This document shows, piece by piece, positions 39,246-47,811 of a stretch of DNA of 64,000 nt. Numbering within the stretch: the first letter of the stretch is position 1; the number at the start of each line of letters is the position of its first letter. The notes below the pieces were generated by a model. The model searched no databases, had not been told where the DNA came from, and was given only the letters and a program-made list of their open reading frames with translations. Origin of the DNA: Ensifer sp. USDA 6670. Lineage in GTDB: Bacteria; Pseudomonadota; Alphaproteobacteria; Rhizobiales; Rhizobiaceae. Made by a program: the position numbers and the translations under genes. Where the stretch lies: contig ATWE01000010.1 of the NCBI GenBank assembly GCA_000421085.1, positions 124,001 through 188,000 of the forward strand, written 5' to 3'.

Positions 39246-40646
39246 TCAGTGATTGATCGCCTTGACGATCTCTTCGGTCATCTTCTTGGCGTCGCCGAGC
39301 AGCATCATCGTGCCGTCCTTGTAGAACAGCGTGTTGTCGATGCCGGCATAGCCGGAGCCGAGCGAGCGTTTGACGAAGAGGCAGGTCTTGGCCTTGTCGA
39401 CGTCGAGGATCGGCATGCCGTAGATCGGCGAGGACTTGTCGTCGCGGGCAGCCGGGTTGGTGACGTCGTTGGCGCCTATGACATACGCGACGTCGGCCTG
39501 GGCAAATTCCGAATTGATGTCCTCCAGTTCGAATACCTCGTCATAGGGGACGTTCGCTTCGGCGAGCAGAACATTCATATGGCCGGGCATGCGGCCGGCG
39601 ACCGGGTGGATCGCGTATTTCACCTCGACGCCGTTCTCCTTGAGCTTGTCGGCAAGCTCCCGGAGCGCGTGCTGTGCCTGGGCGACCGCCATGCCGTAGC
39701 CCGGCACGATGATCACCTTCGAGGCGTTCTGCATCAGGAAGGCGGCGTCGTCGGCCGAGCCCTGTTTCACCGTCCTCTGGACTCCGTCGCCGCCGACGGC
39801 AGCCGCCGTCTCGCCGCCGAAGCCGCCCAGGATAACCGAGATGAAGGACCGGTTCATGCCCTTGCACATGATATAGGAGAGGATCGCACCCGACGAGCCG
39901 ACGAGCGCCCCGGTTATGATGAGCGCCAGGTTGCCGAGCGTAAAGCCGATGCCGGCCGCGGCCCAGCCGGAATAGGAATTCAGCATCGACACGACGACCG
40001 GCATATCGGCGCCGCCGATCGGGACGATGATCAGTACTCCGAGCGCCAGCGACAGCGCGACGACCGCCCAGAAGTCGAAGTGGCTCTCGCTGAGCGCCAG
40101 CCCGATGATAAAGAAGACGACGAGCGCGGCAAGCGCGAGGTTGATCGCGTGGCGGTAGGGCAGAAGGATCGGTTTGCCCGACATGCGGCCGTCCAGCTTC
40201 AGGAAGGCGATGATCGAGCCTGTGAACGTGACGGCGCCGATCGCCACGCCGAGCGCCATTTCGACCAGCGCCTGCGCGTGGATCGAGCCGACCTCGCCGA
40301 TGCCGAAGGAGGACGGGGCATAGAGTGCGGCGGCCGCCACCAGAACGGCGGCGAGACCGACGAGCGAGTGAAAGCCGGCCACGAGCTGCGGCATCGCCGT
40401 CATCGGAATGCGCTTTGCGATATAGGCGCCGGCACCGCCGCCGACCGCGAGACCTACGACGATCAGGAGAAACCCGCCGATCGACGGCTGTGCCAGGAAC
40501 AGCGTCGTGACGATCGCTATGCCCATGCCGACCATGCCGTAGGTATTGCCCTTGCGGCTGGTGGTCGGATGCGACAGGCCGCGCAGCGCCATGATGAAGA
40601 GCACGCCCGAGACGAGATAGAGGAAGGCAGCGAAATTAGCGTTCAT
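39246..40646 (-). CDS. pntB: NAD(P) transhydrogenase subunit beta
   Basis: A 466-residue membrane subunit of the proton-pumping transhydrogenase that makes NADPH from NADH using the proton gradient. The N-terminal half contains about nine membrane segments (FAAFLYLVSGVLFIMALRGL, FLLIVVGLAVGGGAGAYIA). The C-terminal domain III binds NADP(H) (VIIVPGYGMAVAQAQHALRELADKL, HPVAGRMPGHMNVLLAEANVPYDEV). Last gene of the pntA1-pntA2-pntB operon; it starts 9 bp after pntA2. Confidence 0.95.
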   Translation of the reverse strand: MNANFAAFLYLVSGVLFIMALRGLSHPTTSRKGNTYGMVGMGIAIVTTLFLAQPSIGGFLLIVVGLAVGGGAGAYIAKRIPMTAMPQLVAGFHSLVGLAAVLVAAAALYAPSSFGIGEVGSIHAQALVEMALGVAIGAVTFTGSIIAFLKLDGRMSGKPILLPYRHAINLALAALVVFFIIGLALSESHFDFWAVVALSLALGVLIIVPIGGADMPVVVSMLNSYSGWAAAGIGFTLGNLALIITGALVGSSGAILSYIMCKGMNRSFISVILGGFGGETAAAVGGDGVQRTVKQGSADDAAFLMQNASKVIIVPGYGMAVAQAQHALRELADKLKENGVEVKYAIHPVAGRMPGHMNVLLAEANVPYDEVFELEDINSEFAQADVAYVIGANDVTNPAARDDKSSPIYGMPILDVDKAKTCLFVKRSLGSGYAGIDNTLFYKDGTMMLLGDAKKMTEEIVKAINH

Positions 40647-40655
40647 CGGCCCGCC

Positions 40656-41066
40656 TCACTTTTCTTTTTTCTTGTACATGGCGAGCATGCGCTGGGTGAC
40701 CAGGAAGCCGCCGAAGATGTTCACCGAAGCAAGCACCAGTGCGACGAAGCCGAAGCCGGTGGCAAGCCCCGAGGCGGAAATCCCGACCGCGAGCAAGGCG
40801 CCGACGACGATCACCGACGAGATCGCATTGGTCACCGCCATCAGGGGCGTATGCAGCGCCGGGGTCACCGACCAGACGACGTAATAGCCGACGAAGATCG
40901 CCAGCACGAAGATCGCGAGGCGGAAGACGAAGGGATCGATCGCGCCGCCGGTCGCGCCATGCGCCACCGCGCCGGCCGCATCGGGCACGTATTCGGCGGC
41001 GGTCTTCACCGCCTCGACCGCCCGTTCCAGATCGGTCAGTGCCTTGTCCAGAAGTTCGTTCGCCAT
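40656..41066 (-). CDS. pntA2: NAD(P) transhydrogenase subunit alpha part 2 (membrane)
   Basis: A 136-residue protein with a hydrophilic N-terminus (about 55 residues) followed by three membrane segments ([71 protein letters not shown]). It corresponds to the membrane domain at the C-terminus of E. coli PntA; in alphaproteobacteria this is a separate polypeptide. It lies 1 bp after the pntA1 stop and is co-translated. Confidence 0.93.
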   Translation of the reverse strand: MANELLDKALTDLERAVEAVKTAAEYVPDAAGAVAHGATGGAIDPFVFRLAIFVLAIFVGYYVVWSVTPALHTPLMAVTNAISSVIVVGALLAVGISASGLATGFGFVALVLASVNIFGGFLVTQRMLAMYKKKEK

Positions 41067-41067
41067 C

Positions 41068-42216
41068 TTACTTCTCCCCCCTCATGGCACCGCCGAAAGC
41101 CGGGTGCACGACTGCCCCGCCATGGGTCAGCGCCGTGGCCTTGACGAGCTCGTCCTCCATGTTCAGTGCCAGCGCCTTCGTCTCCTTCGAGACCATCGTC
41201 TCCAGGAAGGTGACGAGGTTCTTGGCGTAGAGCAGCGAGGCGGAAGCGGCGATGCGGCCCGCCACGTTCAGATGGCCGACGATCCGGACGCCCCCGACCT
41301 CCGTCACCTTGCCGGCTTCGGCCCCCTCGATATTGCCGCCGCGCTCGACCGCGAGGTCGACGACCACCGATCCGGGCTTCATGGAATCGAGCATTTCGCG
41401 GGTCACGAGCCGCGGCGCCGGGCGGCCGGGGATCAGCGCCGTGGTGATGACGATGTCCTGCTTGGCAATGTGCTCTGCGACGAGCGCCGCCTGCTTTGCC
41501 TGATACTCCCCAGACATTTCCTTGGCATAGCCGCCGGCGGTCTCGGCCGCCTTGAACTCCTCGTCCTCGACGGCGATGAACTTGGCGCCGAGAGAGGCTA
41601 CCTGCTCCTTGGCGGCGGGGCGAACGTCGGTCGCCGAGACGACCGCGCCCAGGCGGCGGGCTGTAGCGATCGCCTGCAGGCCGGCGACGCCTGCGCCCAT
41701 GACGAAGACCTTGGCCGCCGGCACGGTGCCGGCAGCCGTCATCATCATCGGCAGCGCGCGATCATATTCGTATGCGGCGTCGATCACCGCCTGATAACCG
41801 GCAAGATTTGCCTGGCTGGAAAGCACATCCATGGACTGGGCGCGGGTGATGCGCGGCATCAGCTCCATGGCGAAGGCTGTGAGGCCCGCGCCGGCCATGG
41901 CCGATATCGCTTCCTCGTTGCCGTAGGGGTCCATGATGGCGATGACGACAGCGCCCGACCGGTAGCCGGAAATCTCCTGCGCACTCGGTCGGCGGACCTT
42001 GAGAATCACGTCGGCGGTTTTCGCATCCGCCGCCGTACCGATCCGCGCACCGGCCTTCTCGTATTCCTGATCGGGCATGCGTGAACCGAGGCCGGCACCC
42101 GCTTCGACAACCACGTCGAAACCAAGCGACTTCAGTTTTTTCACGCTCTCGACGGAACCGGAAACGCGTCCCTCGTTCGGATCCGATTCCTTGGCGATAA
42201 AGACGATCTCGCTCAC
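41068..42216 (-). CDS. pntA1: NAD(P) transhydrogenase subunit alpha part 1 (NAD-binding)
   Basis: A 382-residue soluble NAD(H)-binding domain [36 protein letters not shown] is the N-terminus typical of the alanine dehydrogenase/PNT family, and [28 protein letters not shown] is the NAD Rossmann motif. A GTG start at 42216 is chosen: GGAGGGGGATTT precedes it and the family N-terminus begins there. It is the first gene of the transhydrogenase operon, with 320 bp of upstream sequence for its promoter. Confidence 0.94.
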   Translation of the reverse strand: MSEIVFIAKESDPNEGRVSGSVESVKKLKSLGFDVVVEAGAGLGSRMPDQEYEKAGARIGTAADAKTADVILKVRRPSAQEISGYRSGAVVIAIMDPYGNEEAISAMAGAGLTAFAMELMPRITRAQSMDVLSSQANLAGYQAVIDAAYEYDRALPMMMTAAGTVPAAKVFVMGAGVAGLQAIATARRLGAVVSATDVRPAAKEQVASLGAKFIAVEDEEFKAAETAGGYAKEMSGEYQAKQAALVAEHIAKQDIVITTALIPGRPAPRLVTREMLDSMKPGSVVVDLAVERGGNIEGAEAGKVTEVGGVRIVGHLNVAGRIAASASLLYAKNLVTFLETMVSKETKALALNMEDELVKATALTHGGAVVHPAFGGAMRGEK

Positions 42217-42536
42217 AAATCCCCCTCCCCGGTCCGCCCCGGCTGGCCGGGTTGCGGACGTTTTCCTCCAGGCGACGCCATTGCACACCGCCTCTTTACT
42301 CACACGGTCCCCGAATCGAGCCGATTTCGGGAGAGAACCATGCGGCACCTCGATGCGCTACAGCGACCTTAGTGCAGCCTAAGGCGCACAGTCGTAGCGA
42401 CAGAAACTCCTCCTGCGGGGCGGAAACATCCGCCGCCGAGACGATACTCCCACGTGGTGCGGGAAAAACTCGATCGGCCCGCGACAAAGATAGGGACCCC
42501 CTCCCTATCTTCAGCGGAACGGATCAGCGACGCCGG
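42217..42536. other. 320-bp intergenic region between cox IV-like gene and pntA1
   Basis: Contains the terminator at 42487-42511 of the upstream small gene, and presumably the pnt promoter. I see no other supported element and no coding frame with homology. Confidence 0.5.
42487..42511 (-). terminator. Terminator of the small cytochrome oxidase subunit gene
   Basis: Perfect 10-bp arms AAGATAGGGA and TCCCTATCTT with a 5-base loop, followed on the minus strand by TGTCGC. It begins 26 bases after the stop codon. Confidence 0.75.
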
Positions 42537-42761
42537 TCAGCGAAGAAAGAAGTAACCGGCAACGTTGATGAGAATGAAAAGAACGAGCGAGCTGAAGAAG
42601 CCCATCGCCGTGAAGAAAGCAGCAGCCATCGCAATCAGCAGCGCGACGCAAAACAGAGTGCCGTATTTCGTGGCGCTGATGAAGAAATCATATGTCTTCT
42701 CATGCTCGGAATAGTCCATCGGAGCGCCCGTTTCGACCGGTCCCGAATGATGCTCTGCCAT
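42537..42761 (-). CDS. aa3-type cytochrome c oxidase subunit IV-like protein
   Basis: A 74-residue protein: polar N-terminus with PMDYSEHEKTYDFFISATKYGTLFCVALLIAMAAAFF and a second membrane stretch FSSLVLFILINVAGYFF. The DYxEHEKTYxxF motif leading into a membrane helix marks the small bacterial aa3 oxidase subunit IV family (PF07835 type). Start at 42761, 9 bases after GGAGAA. It stands alone here, away from the main ctaCDE genes, which is usual in rhizobia. Confidence 0.85.
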   Translation of the reverse strand: MAEHHSGPVETGAPMDYSEHEKTYDFFISATKYGTLFCVALLIAMAAAFFTAMGFFSSLVLFILINVAGYFFLR

Positions 42762-42924
42762 CGTCCAATTCTCCAAAATTCTGCGGCACCGCCGATGGCG
42801 GCCCTGTCTTATCCACCCATGACCGTTTGCCCGCGAGGCGCAATCGGTTCCTTAGCTCCGCATACACAATGCGCCGCCCCTTCGCAACGAAAACCGCGCC
42901 CCTCAAGCCTGCGGCATAATCGAT

Positions 42925-42974
42925 AGAGCACTTCCAGGAAAAGTGTATGGCGGTTTCCTTCCGGAAGTGCGCAC
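42925..42974. repeat. Family A intergenic element, short copy
   Basis: AGAGCACTTCCAGGAAAAGT, then GGCGGTTTCCTTCCGGAAGT and GCGCAC. It lacks the second hairpin of the copy at 37061. Confidence 0.65.
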
Positions 42975-43093
42975 CTCATCTATCCATTGCCCGAGCCTTT
43001 CCGCCGGACACGAGGGAGTACCGCGGTTCTCCCCGTTGACTTTTTGAGGGTTCTGGCGGCAAGGCTTTTGCGGATAATAACCGGAGTCTGACG

Positions 43094-43849
43094 ATGTCGA
43101 AACCTGTCGTTGCCATCCCCTGCGATTTCCGCGAATTCGACGGCAATGTCTGGCATGTTGCTGCCCATCAATATGTCCGCGCGGCGGTCGAGGGCGCCGG
43201 GCTGATGGTGTTTCTCGTTCCCGCCCTGGAGGCGGGGAACGATGTGGACGAGATTCTCGACCGCGTCGACGGGGTGCTCGCCAGCGGCGCCCGCTCCAAC
43301 GTCCACCCTTCACTCTATGGCAGGCAGGCGAGTGACGCAGACGGGCCTTTCGACCCGGGCCGCGATGCGACCAGCCTGCCGCTGATCCGCCGCGCACTCG
43401 ACCGCGGCGTCCCCCTGTTCGCGATCTGCCGCGGCATACAGGAGCTCAACGTCGCGCTTGGCGGCACGCTTGCGAGCGAGATCCAGGAGCAGCCCGGCAT
43501 CTGGGACCATCGCAAGCCGGAGGTTCCCGATCTCGATGTCGCCTATGGCATTCGCCAGGATGTGGTCGTGAAGGAAGGAAGCTGTCTGGCTCCGGTCCTC
43601 GGCACCGGCCGCGTAAGGGTCAATTCGCTGCATCGCCAGGCGATCGGTGCCGCCGCTCCGCGCCTGGCTGTCGAAGCCGTGGCCGACGACGGGACCATCG
43701 AGGCGGTCTCGGTCATCGGCGCCAAGGCCTTCGCCGTCGGGGTGCAGTGGCATCCGGAATACTGGGTCCGGACCGACGCCCCGTCGGCCGCCCTCTTCAA
43801 GGCCTTCGGCGATGCCGCGCGCGCCTATCGTGAGAGCAGGGCCGGTTAG
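43094..43849 (+). CDS. Gamma-glutamyl-gamma-aminobutyrate hydrolase-like amidotransferase (peptidase C26)
   Basis: A 251-residue class I glutamine amidotransferase-like hydrolase. The nucleophile is C112 (FAICRGIQELNVALGG) and the His-Glu pair is H220 and E222 (GVQWHPEYW). Members such as PuuD cleave gamma-glutamyl-GABA in putrescine breakdown. No other puu gene is nearby, so the substrate is open. Its stop TAG is followed at once by the mosaic repeat at 43852. Confidence 0.87.
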   Translation: MSKPVVAIPCDFREFDGNVWHVAAHQYVRAAVEGAGLMVFLVPALEAGNDVDEILDRVDGVLASGARSNVHPSLYGRQASDADGPFDPGRDATSLPLIRRALDRGVPLFAICRGIQELNVALGGTLASEIQEQPGIWDHRKPEVPDLDVAYGIRQDVVVKEGSCLAPVLGTGRVRVNSLHRQAIGAAAPRLAVEAVADDGTIEAVSVIGAKAFAVGVQWHPEYWVRTDAPSAALFKAFGDAARAYRESRAG

Positions 43850-43851
43850 TT

Positions 43852-44124
43852 AGAGCCCTTCAGGGTTAAATGGAACCAGTTCTGTTGGCTCAAACGGAGT
43901 CGGATGGTCGACCGGCCGGCGCGCGGCGTAGCCAAAGCATACGTCAAAGCCGGCCGGCCGATCAGGCGGCCCGTTTCAGCCAACCCGCAGGGCCGGGCAT
44001 CTTTCCGCCAGGATCAGAGGCGATCGTCTCGGACGTACATCCGGGTACGCCCTTCGCCGATCGCCTCTGCCCTGACGAAAACCTGCTCCGGCAGAACTGA
44101 TTCCATTTAACCCTGAAGGGCTCT
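43852..44124 (+). repeat. RIME-like mosaic intergenic repeat, copy 2, with extra segment
   Basis: A 273-bp element with the same inverted ends as copy 1 (AGAGCCCTTCAGGGTTAAA / TTTAACCCTGAAGGGCTCT), in the opposite orientation. About 46 extra bases lie at roughly 43911-43958, bounded by GGCCGGC and GCCGGCC. It fills the whole space between two convergent genes; its last bases overlap the stop codon of the dehydrogenase gene. Confidence 0.85.
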
Positions 44125-45085
44125 AGATCCCTCTACGCCGGAACGGTGTCTCGACAACCGGGGTCAGAGCCTCGCCGGTCGAGAACCATGCCTTGAGGTT
44201 GTCGACGACGAGATCGGACATGGCGTTGCGGGTGACGACCGAGGCCGACGCCACATGCGGCAGCAGAGAGACGTTCGGAAGCGAAAGCAGCGCTTCGGGA
44301 ACATTGGGCTCGTTCTCGAAGACGTCGAGGCCGGCGCCGGCAATGGTGCCGTTCTGAAGTGCGGTGACAAGCGCCGCCTCGTCCACGGTCGAGCCGCGAC
44401 CCACATTGATCAGCACGCCCTTCGAGCCGAGCGCCGACAGGACATCGGCATTGACCGCTTTCAGCGTGCTCGCGGTTCCGGGCACGATCACGATGAGCGT
44501 ATCGACGGCCTCGGCCATACCGACGAGGGTGGAATGATAGGTGAAGGCGAGGCCCTCGCGCGGCGTGCGCGTGTGGTAGGCGATCGAGACGCCGAAGGCT
44601 TCGAGCCGCCGTGCGATCGCGAGGCCGATCCGGCCGAGGCCGAACAGCCCGACCGTACGGCCGCGGAGCGAAAGCGGGGACAGCGGGAAGGCGCCCTCGC
44701 GCACCCAGCGGCCTTGGCGCAGCCATTGCTCGGCCTGCGGCAGGAGGCGCAGCGTGTTGAGGAGGAGGCCGATTGCCGTGTCGGCGACTTCCTCGGTTAG
44801 GACATCAGGCGTGTTGGTGACGACAATCCCTCGGGCTGCCGCGTACGAGACATCGACGCCGTCGTAGCCGACGCCGAAATTCGCAACGATCTCGAGGCTG
44901 GGGAATGCATCCATCAGCGGCACCGGCAGCTTTCCCGAAACCGCAATGCCGGCGACGTCGTGCATCTCGGCTGTCACGAGAGCCGCATCGGCGCGCTCGA
45001 TGCGCACGGTCTCGAACATTTCCGGCAGTCGTTCGAGGACCCTCGGGTTGATCTTGCCGGGCACGAGAATTCTAGGACGACTCAT
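44123..45085 (-). CDS. 2-hydroxyacid dehydrogenase
   Basis: A 320-residue D-isomer-specific dehydrogenase. The NAD Rossmann motif is TVGLFGLGRIGLAIARRLEAFG; the catalytic Arg lies in NVGRGSTVDEAAL, the Glu in LDVFENEPNVPEALL and the His in LLPHVASAS. Substrate is probably glyoxylate/hydroxypyruvate or a related keto acid. Start at 45085 after AAGGAAACCCG. It lies 73 bp downstream of a LacI-family gene on the same strand and may share its promoter. Its TAG stop is formed at the edge of the repeat. Confidence 0.88.
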   Translation of the reverse strand: MSRPRILVPGKINPRVLERLPEMFETVRIERADAALVTAEMHDVAGIAVSGKLPVPLMDAFPSLEIVANFGVGYDGVDVSYAAARGIVVTNTPDVLTEEVADTAIGLLLNTLRLLPQAEQWLRQGRWVREGAFPLSPLSLRGRTVGLFGLGRIGLAIARRLEAFGVSIAYHTRTPREGLAFTYHSTLVGMAEAVDTLIVIVPGTASTLKAVNADVLSALGSKGVLINVGRGSTVDEAALVTALQNGTIAGAGLDVFENEPNVPEALLSLPNVSLLPHVASASVVTRNAMSDLVVDNLKAWFSTGEALTPVVETPFRRRGI

Positions 45086-45158
45086 CGGGTTTCCTTTCCG
45101 GACATAGCGGGAATGCGGACCAACACTCACGCATCCTGTTCAGACTCGGAGGGATCGA

Positions 45159-46184
45159 TCAAGCCGTTACGCGCAGCGGGCCGGTTGACTGGCGGATGCG
45201 CATTTCCGGCTTGATCAGATGGATGCCGTCCGGTTCATGGCTGCCGGAAAGCTTGTCGAGGAGCGCGCGCGCTGCGCTGCGGCCCACCTCCGCCTGGCCG
45301 TTCCAGACGGTCGTCAGCGCCGGCGTCGCGATGGACGCTTCCTCGAGATCGTCGTAGCCGGTAACGGAGATGTCGACGCCCGGCACGAGGCCTGCGCGGG
45401 CGATGCCGTTCATCATGCCGATGGCGACCAGATCGTTCCAGCAGACGACCGCTGTGGGCTTCTGGGGCAGCGAAAGGAGATGCACGGCGGCCTCGAAACC
45501 GCCCTGCTTGGAGCGCGGCCCCGGGATGCGCAGGTCCGGATCGACCTCGATATTCGCCTTGCGAAGCGCATTGACGTAGCCCTGATAGCGGTCGCGGCCG
45601 GTCGAGGTCTGGTCGGTTCCCCCGACCATCGCGATGCAGCGATGGCCGAGCCCGATGAGGTGATTGGTCGCGAGCGAAATGCCATAGGCGTCGTCGCCGC
45701 GGAAGATAGGGACGTCGAGCCCCTCGATCGAGCGGGCGATCAGGATCGCGGGCATGCCGTTGTCCTCGGCAAGCTGGATGTCCTGTGGCGGCGTGCCGAT
45801 CGCGGGCGACATGATGACGCCGTCGCCACCGAGCTGCAGCAGCGTCTCGATGAAATCGCGCTGTTTTTCGACGGAATCGTAGTGGTTGGACAAAATGAAG
45901 GTCTGCTTGTCGCGATCGAGCTCGGCCTCGATCGCCTTGAGGATCTCACCGTAGAACGGGTTCATGATGTCGTGCACGACGACACCGATGATGCCCGAGC
46001 GCGACGTCCTGAGGCTTGCGGCACGGCGGTTGTAGATATAGCCGAGTGCGCGCGCCTGTTCCTTGATCTTGTCGCGCGTTACCGCCGCCACCAGCGGGCT
46101 GTCGCGCAATGCCAGGGATACCGTCGCCGTCGAAAGGCCGAGTGTTTCCGCGATTGTCGAAAGCTTGACCTTTTGCGCCACCAT
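45159..46184 (-). CDS. LacI-family transcriptional regulator
   Basis: A 341-residue regulator. The N-terminal HTH and hinge (KVKLSTIAETLGLSTATVSLALRDSPLVAAVTRDKIKEQARALGYIYNRRAASLRTSRSG, about 6-65) are followed by a periplasmic-binding-protein-like sensor domain (IIGVVVHDIMNPFYGEILKAIE onward). Sensor ligands in this family are usually sugars or sugar acids. Symmetric AT-rich sites lie at 46214-46240, 30 bp before its start. The 2-hydroxyacid dehydrogenase follows in the same direction and is a likely target. Confidence 0.9.
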   Translation of the reverse strand: MVAQKVKLSTIAETLGLSTATVSLALRDSPLVAAVTRDKIKEQARALGYIYNRRAASLRTSRSGIIGVVVHDIMNPFYGEILKAIEAELDRDKQTFILSNHYDSVEKQRDFIETLLQLGGDGVIMSPAIGTPPQDIQLAEDNGMPAILIARSIEGLDVPIFRGDDAYGISLATNHLIGLGHRCIAMVGGTDQTSTGRDRYQGYVNALRKANIEVDPDLRIPGPRSKQGGFEAAVHLLSLPQKPTAVVCWNDLVAIGMMNGIARAGLVPGVDISVTGYDDLEEASIATPALTTVWNGQAEVGRSAARALLDKLSGSHEPDGIHLIKPEMRIRQSTGPLRVTA

Positions 46185-46213
46185 ATCCCCCGTTGCAGTC
46201 GCTGCCGTCAGCC

Positions 46214-46240
46214 AGTTTAAATTCCTTTAAACTGTTTAAA
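46214..46240. promoter_or_regulatory. Overlapping palindromes, candidate LacI-family operator
   Basis: AGTTTAAATTCCTTTAAACT (46214-46233) is a perfect inverted repeat with 8-bp arms. It overlaps TTTAAACTGTTTAAA (46226-46240). It lies just upstream of the LacI gene, suggesting autoregulation. Confidence 0.65.
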
Positions 46241-46289
46241 TTATCGCTGCAATCAGGAAGTTCAAGCCGCCCCGATCTCAAACCCGGGC

Positions 46290-46793
46290 TCAATCCGCAG
46301 CTCTCGCGGCCTGCAGATTGCTGTCGACGGCGCGCAGCAGCTTCATCAGGGTGCGCACCTGCTTGTCGGTCAAACCGCGTGTTGCGAGCTTCTCGGAATG
46401 CTGGCCCGCTTCCGCAATGATCTGCAGGCGATCACGGCCGAGCTCTGTCAGATAGACCTTGGTCAGCCGGGCATCGTCCCTGTCCGGCCGGCGTTCGAGG
46501 AAGCCTTGCGCTTCCATGCGGCCGATCGTGCGCGTCATCGTCGGGGCCTTCACCCCGAGCTTGCCCGCCAGCGCCCCCGCCGTGAGCCCGTCGGTTTCGG
46601 CAAGGGCGAGCATGACGCCGTCCTGCCCGGCATAAAGGCCGCTTGCGACGAGATTGCGAGAGAGCACGGTGCGCATCGAGCGGGCCGCCTGGACGAGAAC
46701 CGAAGCAAGATCGTGATCGTTCGCCTCGGCGACGATCTCGTCCCTCTTCTTGCCGTTCTTGCCCTTCCTTTCGGCCTTGCTCTTCTTGCCCAT
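46290..46793 (-). CDS. MarR-family regulator with lysine-rich N-terminus
   Basis: A 167-residue protein. The first ~20 residues are very basic (GKKSKAERKGKNGKKRDE), unusual for MarR. Then comes a typical MarR fold: LVQAARSMRTVLSRNLVASGLYAGQDGVMLALAETDGLTAGALAGKLGVKAPTMTRTIGRMEAQGFLERRPDRDDARLTKVYLTELGRD. Start at 46793, 5 bases after GGGAGG. Divergent from the creatininase-family gene 113 bp away, which it may control. Confidence 0.85.
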   Translation of the reverse strand: MGKKSKAERKGKNGKKRDEIVAEANDHDLASVLVQAARSMRTVLSRNLVASGLYAGQDGVMLALAETDGLTAGALAGKLGVKAPTMTRTIGRMEAQGFLERRPDRDDARLTKVYLTELGRDRLQIIAEAGQHSEKLATRGLTDKQVRTLMKLLRAVDSNLQAARAAD

Positions 46794-46823
46794 TGGACCT
46801 CCCGCCGAATCCCCTGCACTACC

Positions 46824-46865
46824 CTTATAGCAATAAGGCTTGAGTTTACGAACTGTATGACTCAA
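46824..46865. promoter_or_regulatory. Inverted repeats between MarR and creatininase genes
   Basis: CTTATAGCAATAAG (46824-46837) and the widely spaced pair TTGAGT (46840-46845) / ACTCAA (46860-46865) lie in the divergent promoter region. Either may be the MarR site. Confidence 0.35.
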
Positions 46866-46906
46866 ATAACGATTTTACGACAAACCACACCGAGGACCGA
46901 GTAGAA

Positions 46907-47698
46907 ATGTCGATGCCGAAGCCCCGATGGACCGACAATTCCCCCGCACTCGAACCTGTCGAGCGGCGGGACTGGATCGCAGTGCTCCCGCTCGGCGCAC
47001 ATGAACAGCACGGGCCGCATCTCCCCTTCGAAACGGACCGGCTGATTGCGGCGGGCATCGTCGAGCGTGTGATCGCCGCACTCCCCCAAGCACTGCCCGT
47101 GACCTTCCTGCCTGTCGAACCGGTCGGCTACTCGATCGAACACATGGACGTGCCCGGCACTCGCACGCTCGCCTATGACGAGGCGATCGAACGTTGGCTC
47201 GGCATCGCCGAAAGCCTCGCCGGACTCGGCATACGCAAGTTCGTGATGCTGAACGCGCATGGCGGCAATTCGCCCCTGTTAGCCATCGTAGCCACGGAGG
47301 CGCGGACACGCTTGCGAATGCTCGCCGTGGCGACGAGCTGGACACGCTTCGGACAGCCGGATGGCTGGATCAGCGCCGAGGACAAGGCGGTCGACATCCA
47401 TGGCGGCGATATCGAGACCTCGGTCATGCTGGCGCTTCATCCGGACAGGGTGGACATGGCGAAGGCCCGCGCCTTCCCCTCGCGCCAGAGCGAATTCGCG
47501 CGCTCCTTCAAGCATTTGCGCGCTTACGGCCCGCACGCTTTCGGCTGGAAGATGTCGGATCTGAACCCGGACGGCGTCGCCGGCAATGCCGCCGCCGCCA
47601 CCGCCGAGCGCGGCGAAGCGCTGCTTGCGCATGCGGCAAAAGGCATCATCGAGCTGCTCCAGGACGTGAACGCGTTCGATGCCGGCGAGCTCGACTGA
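46907..47698 (+). CDS. Creatininase-family amidohydrolase
   Basis: A 263-residue metal-dependent hydrolase. WIAVLPLGAHEQHGPHLPFETDRLI carries the first metal ligands, KFVMLNAHGGNSPLL the middle motif, and DIHGGDIETSVMLALHPD the conserved Glu. The family includes creatininase, MftE-type peptidases and the FAPy deformylase ArfB, so the substrate cannot be given. It starts with ATG 46907 after GAGGACCGAGTAGAA. No other creatinine or sarcosine genes adjoin, although soxBDAG lies 12 kb away. Confidence 0.85.
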   Translation: MSMPKPRWTDNSPALEPVERRDWIAVLPLGAHEQHGPHLPFETDRLIAAGIVERVIAALPQALPVTFLPVEPVGYSIEHMDVPGTRTLAYDEAIERWLGIAESLAGLGIRKFVMLNAHGGNSPLLAIVATEARTRLRMLAVATSWTRFGQPDGWISAEDKAVDIHGGDIETSVMLALHPDRVDMAKARAFPSRQSEFARSFKHLRAYGPHAFGWKMSDLNPDGVAGNAAAATAERGEALLAHAAKGIIELLQDVNAFDAGELD

Positions 47699-47811
47699 TT
47701 TTTTCCGCGTCGATCGCGACACAGGTCTGTATTTGCGCATCGCCACCTCATCTCTTATATGAGAACCCAACCATCGATGCCCGCGGCGCATCGCCAACCC
47801 TCGAGGTTCCC

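Noticed and set aside
39249-41144. 631-codon open frame antisense to pntB/pntA2
   Set aside because: It spans two clear genes on the other strand and is rich in His, Arg and Asp as expected from reversed membrane-protein codons.
47194-47811. Upstream extension of the CobW frame overlapping the creatininase gene
   Set aside because: The extension has arginine-rich composition without homology, and the CobW family N-terminus starts at 47812.
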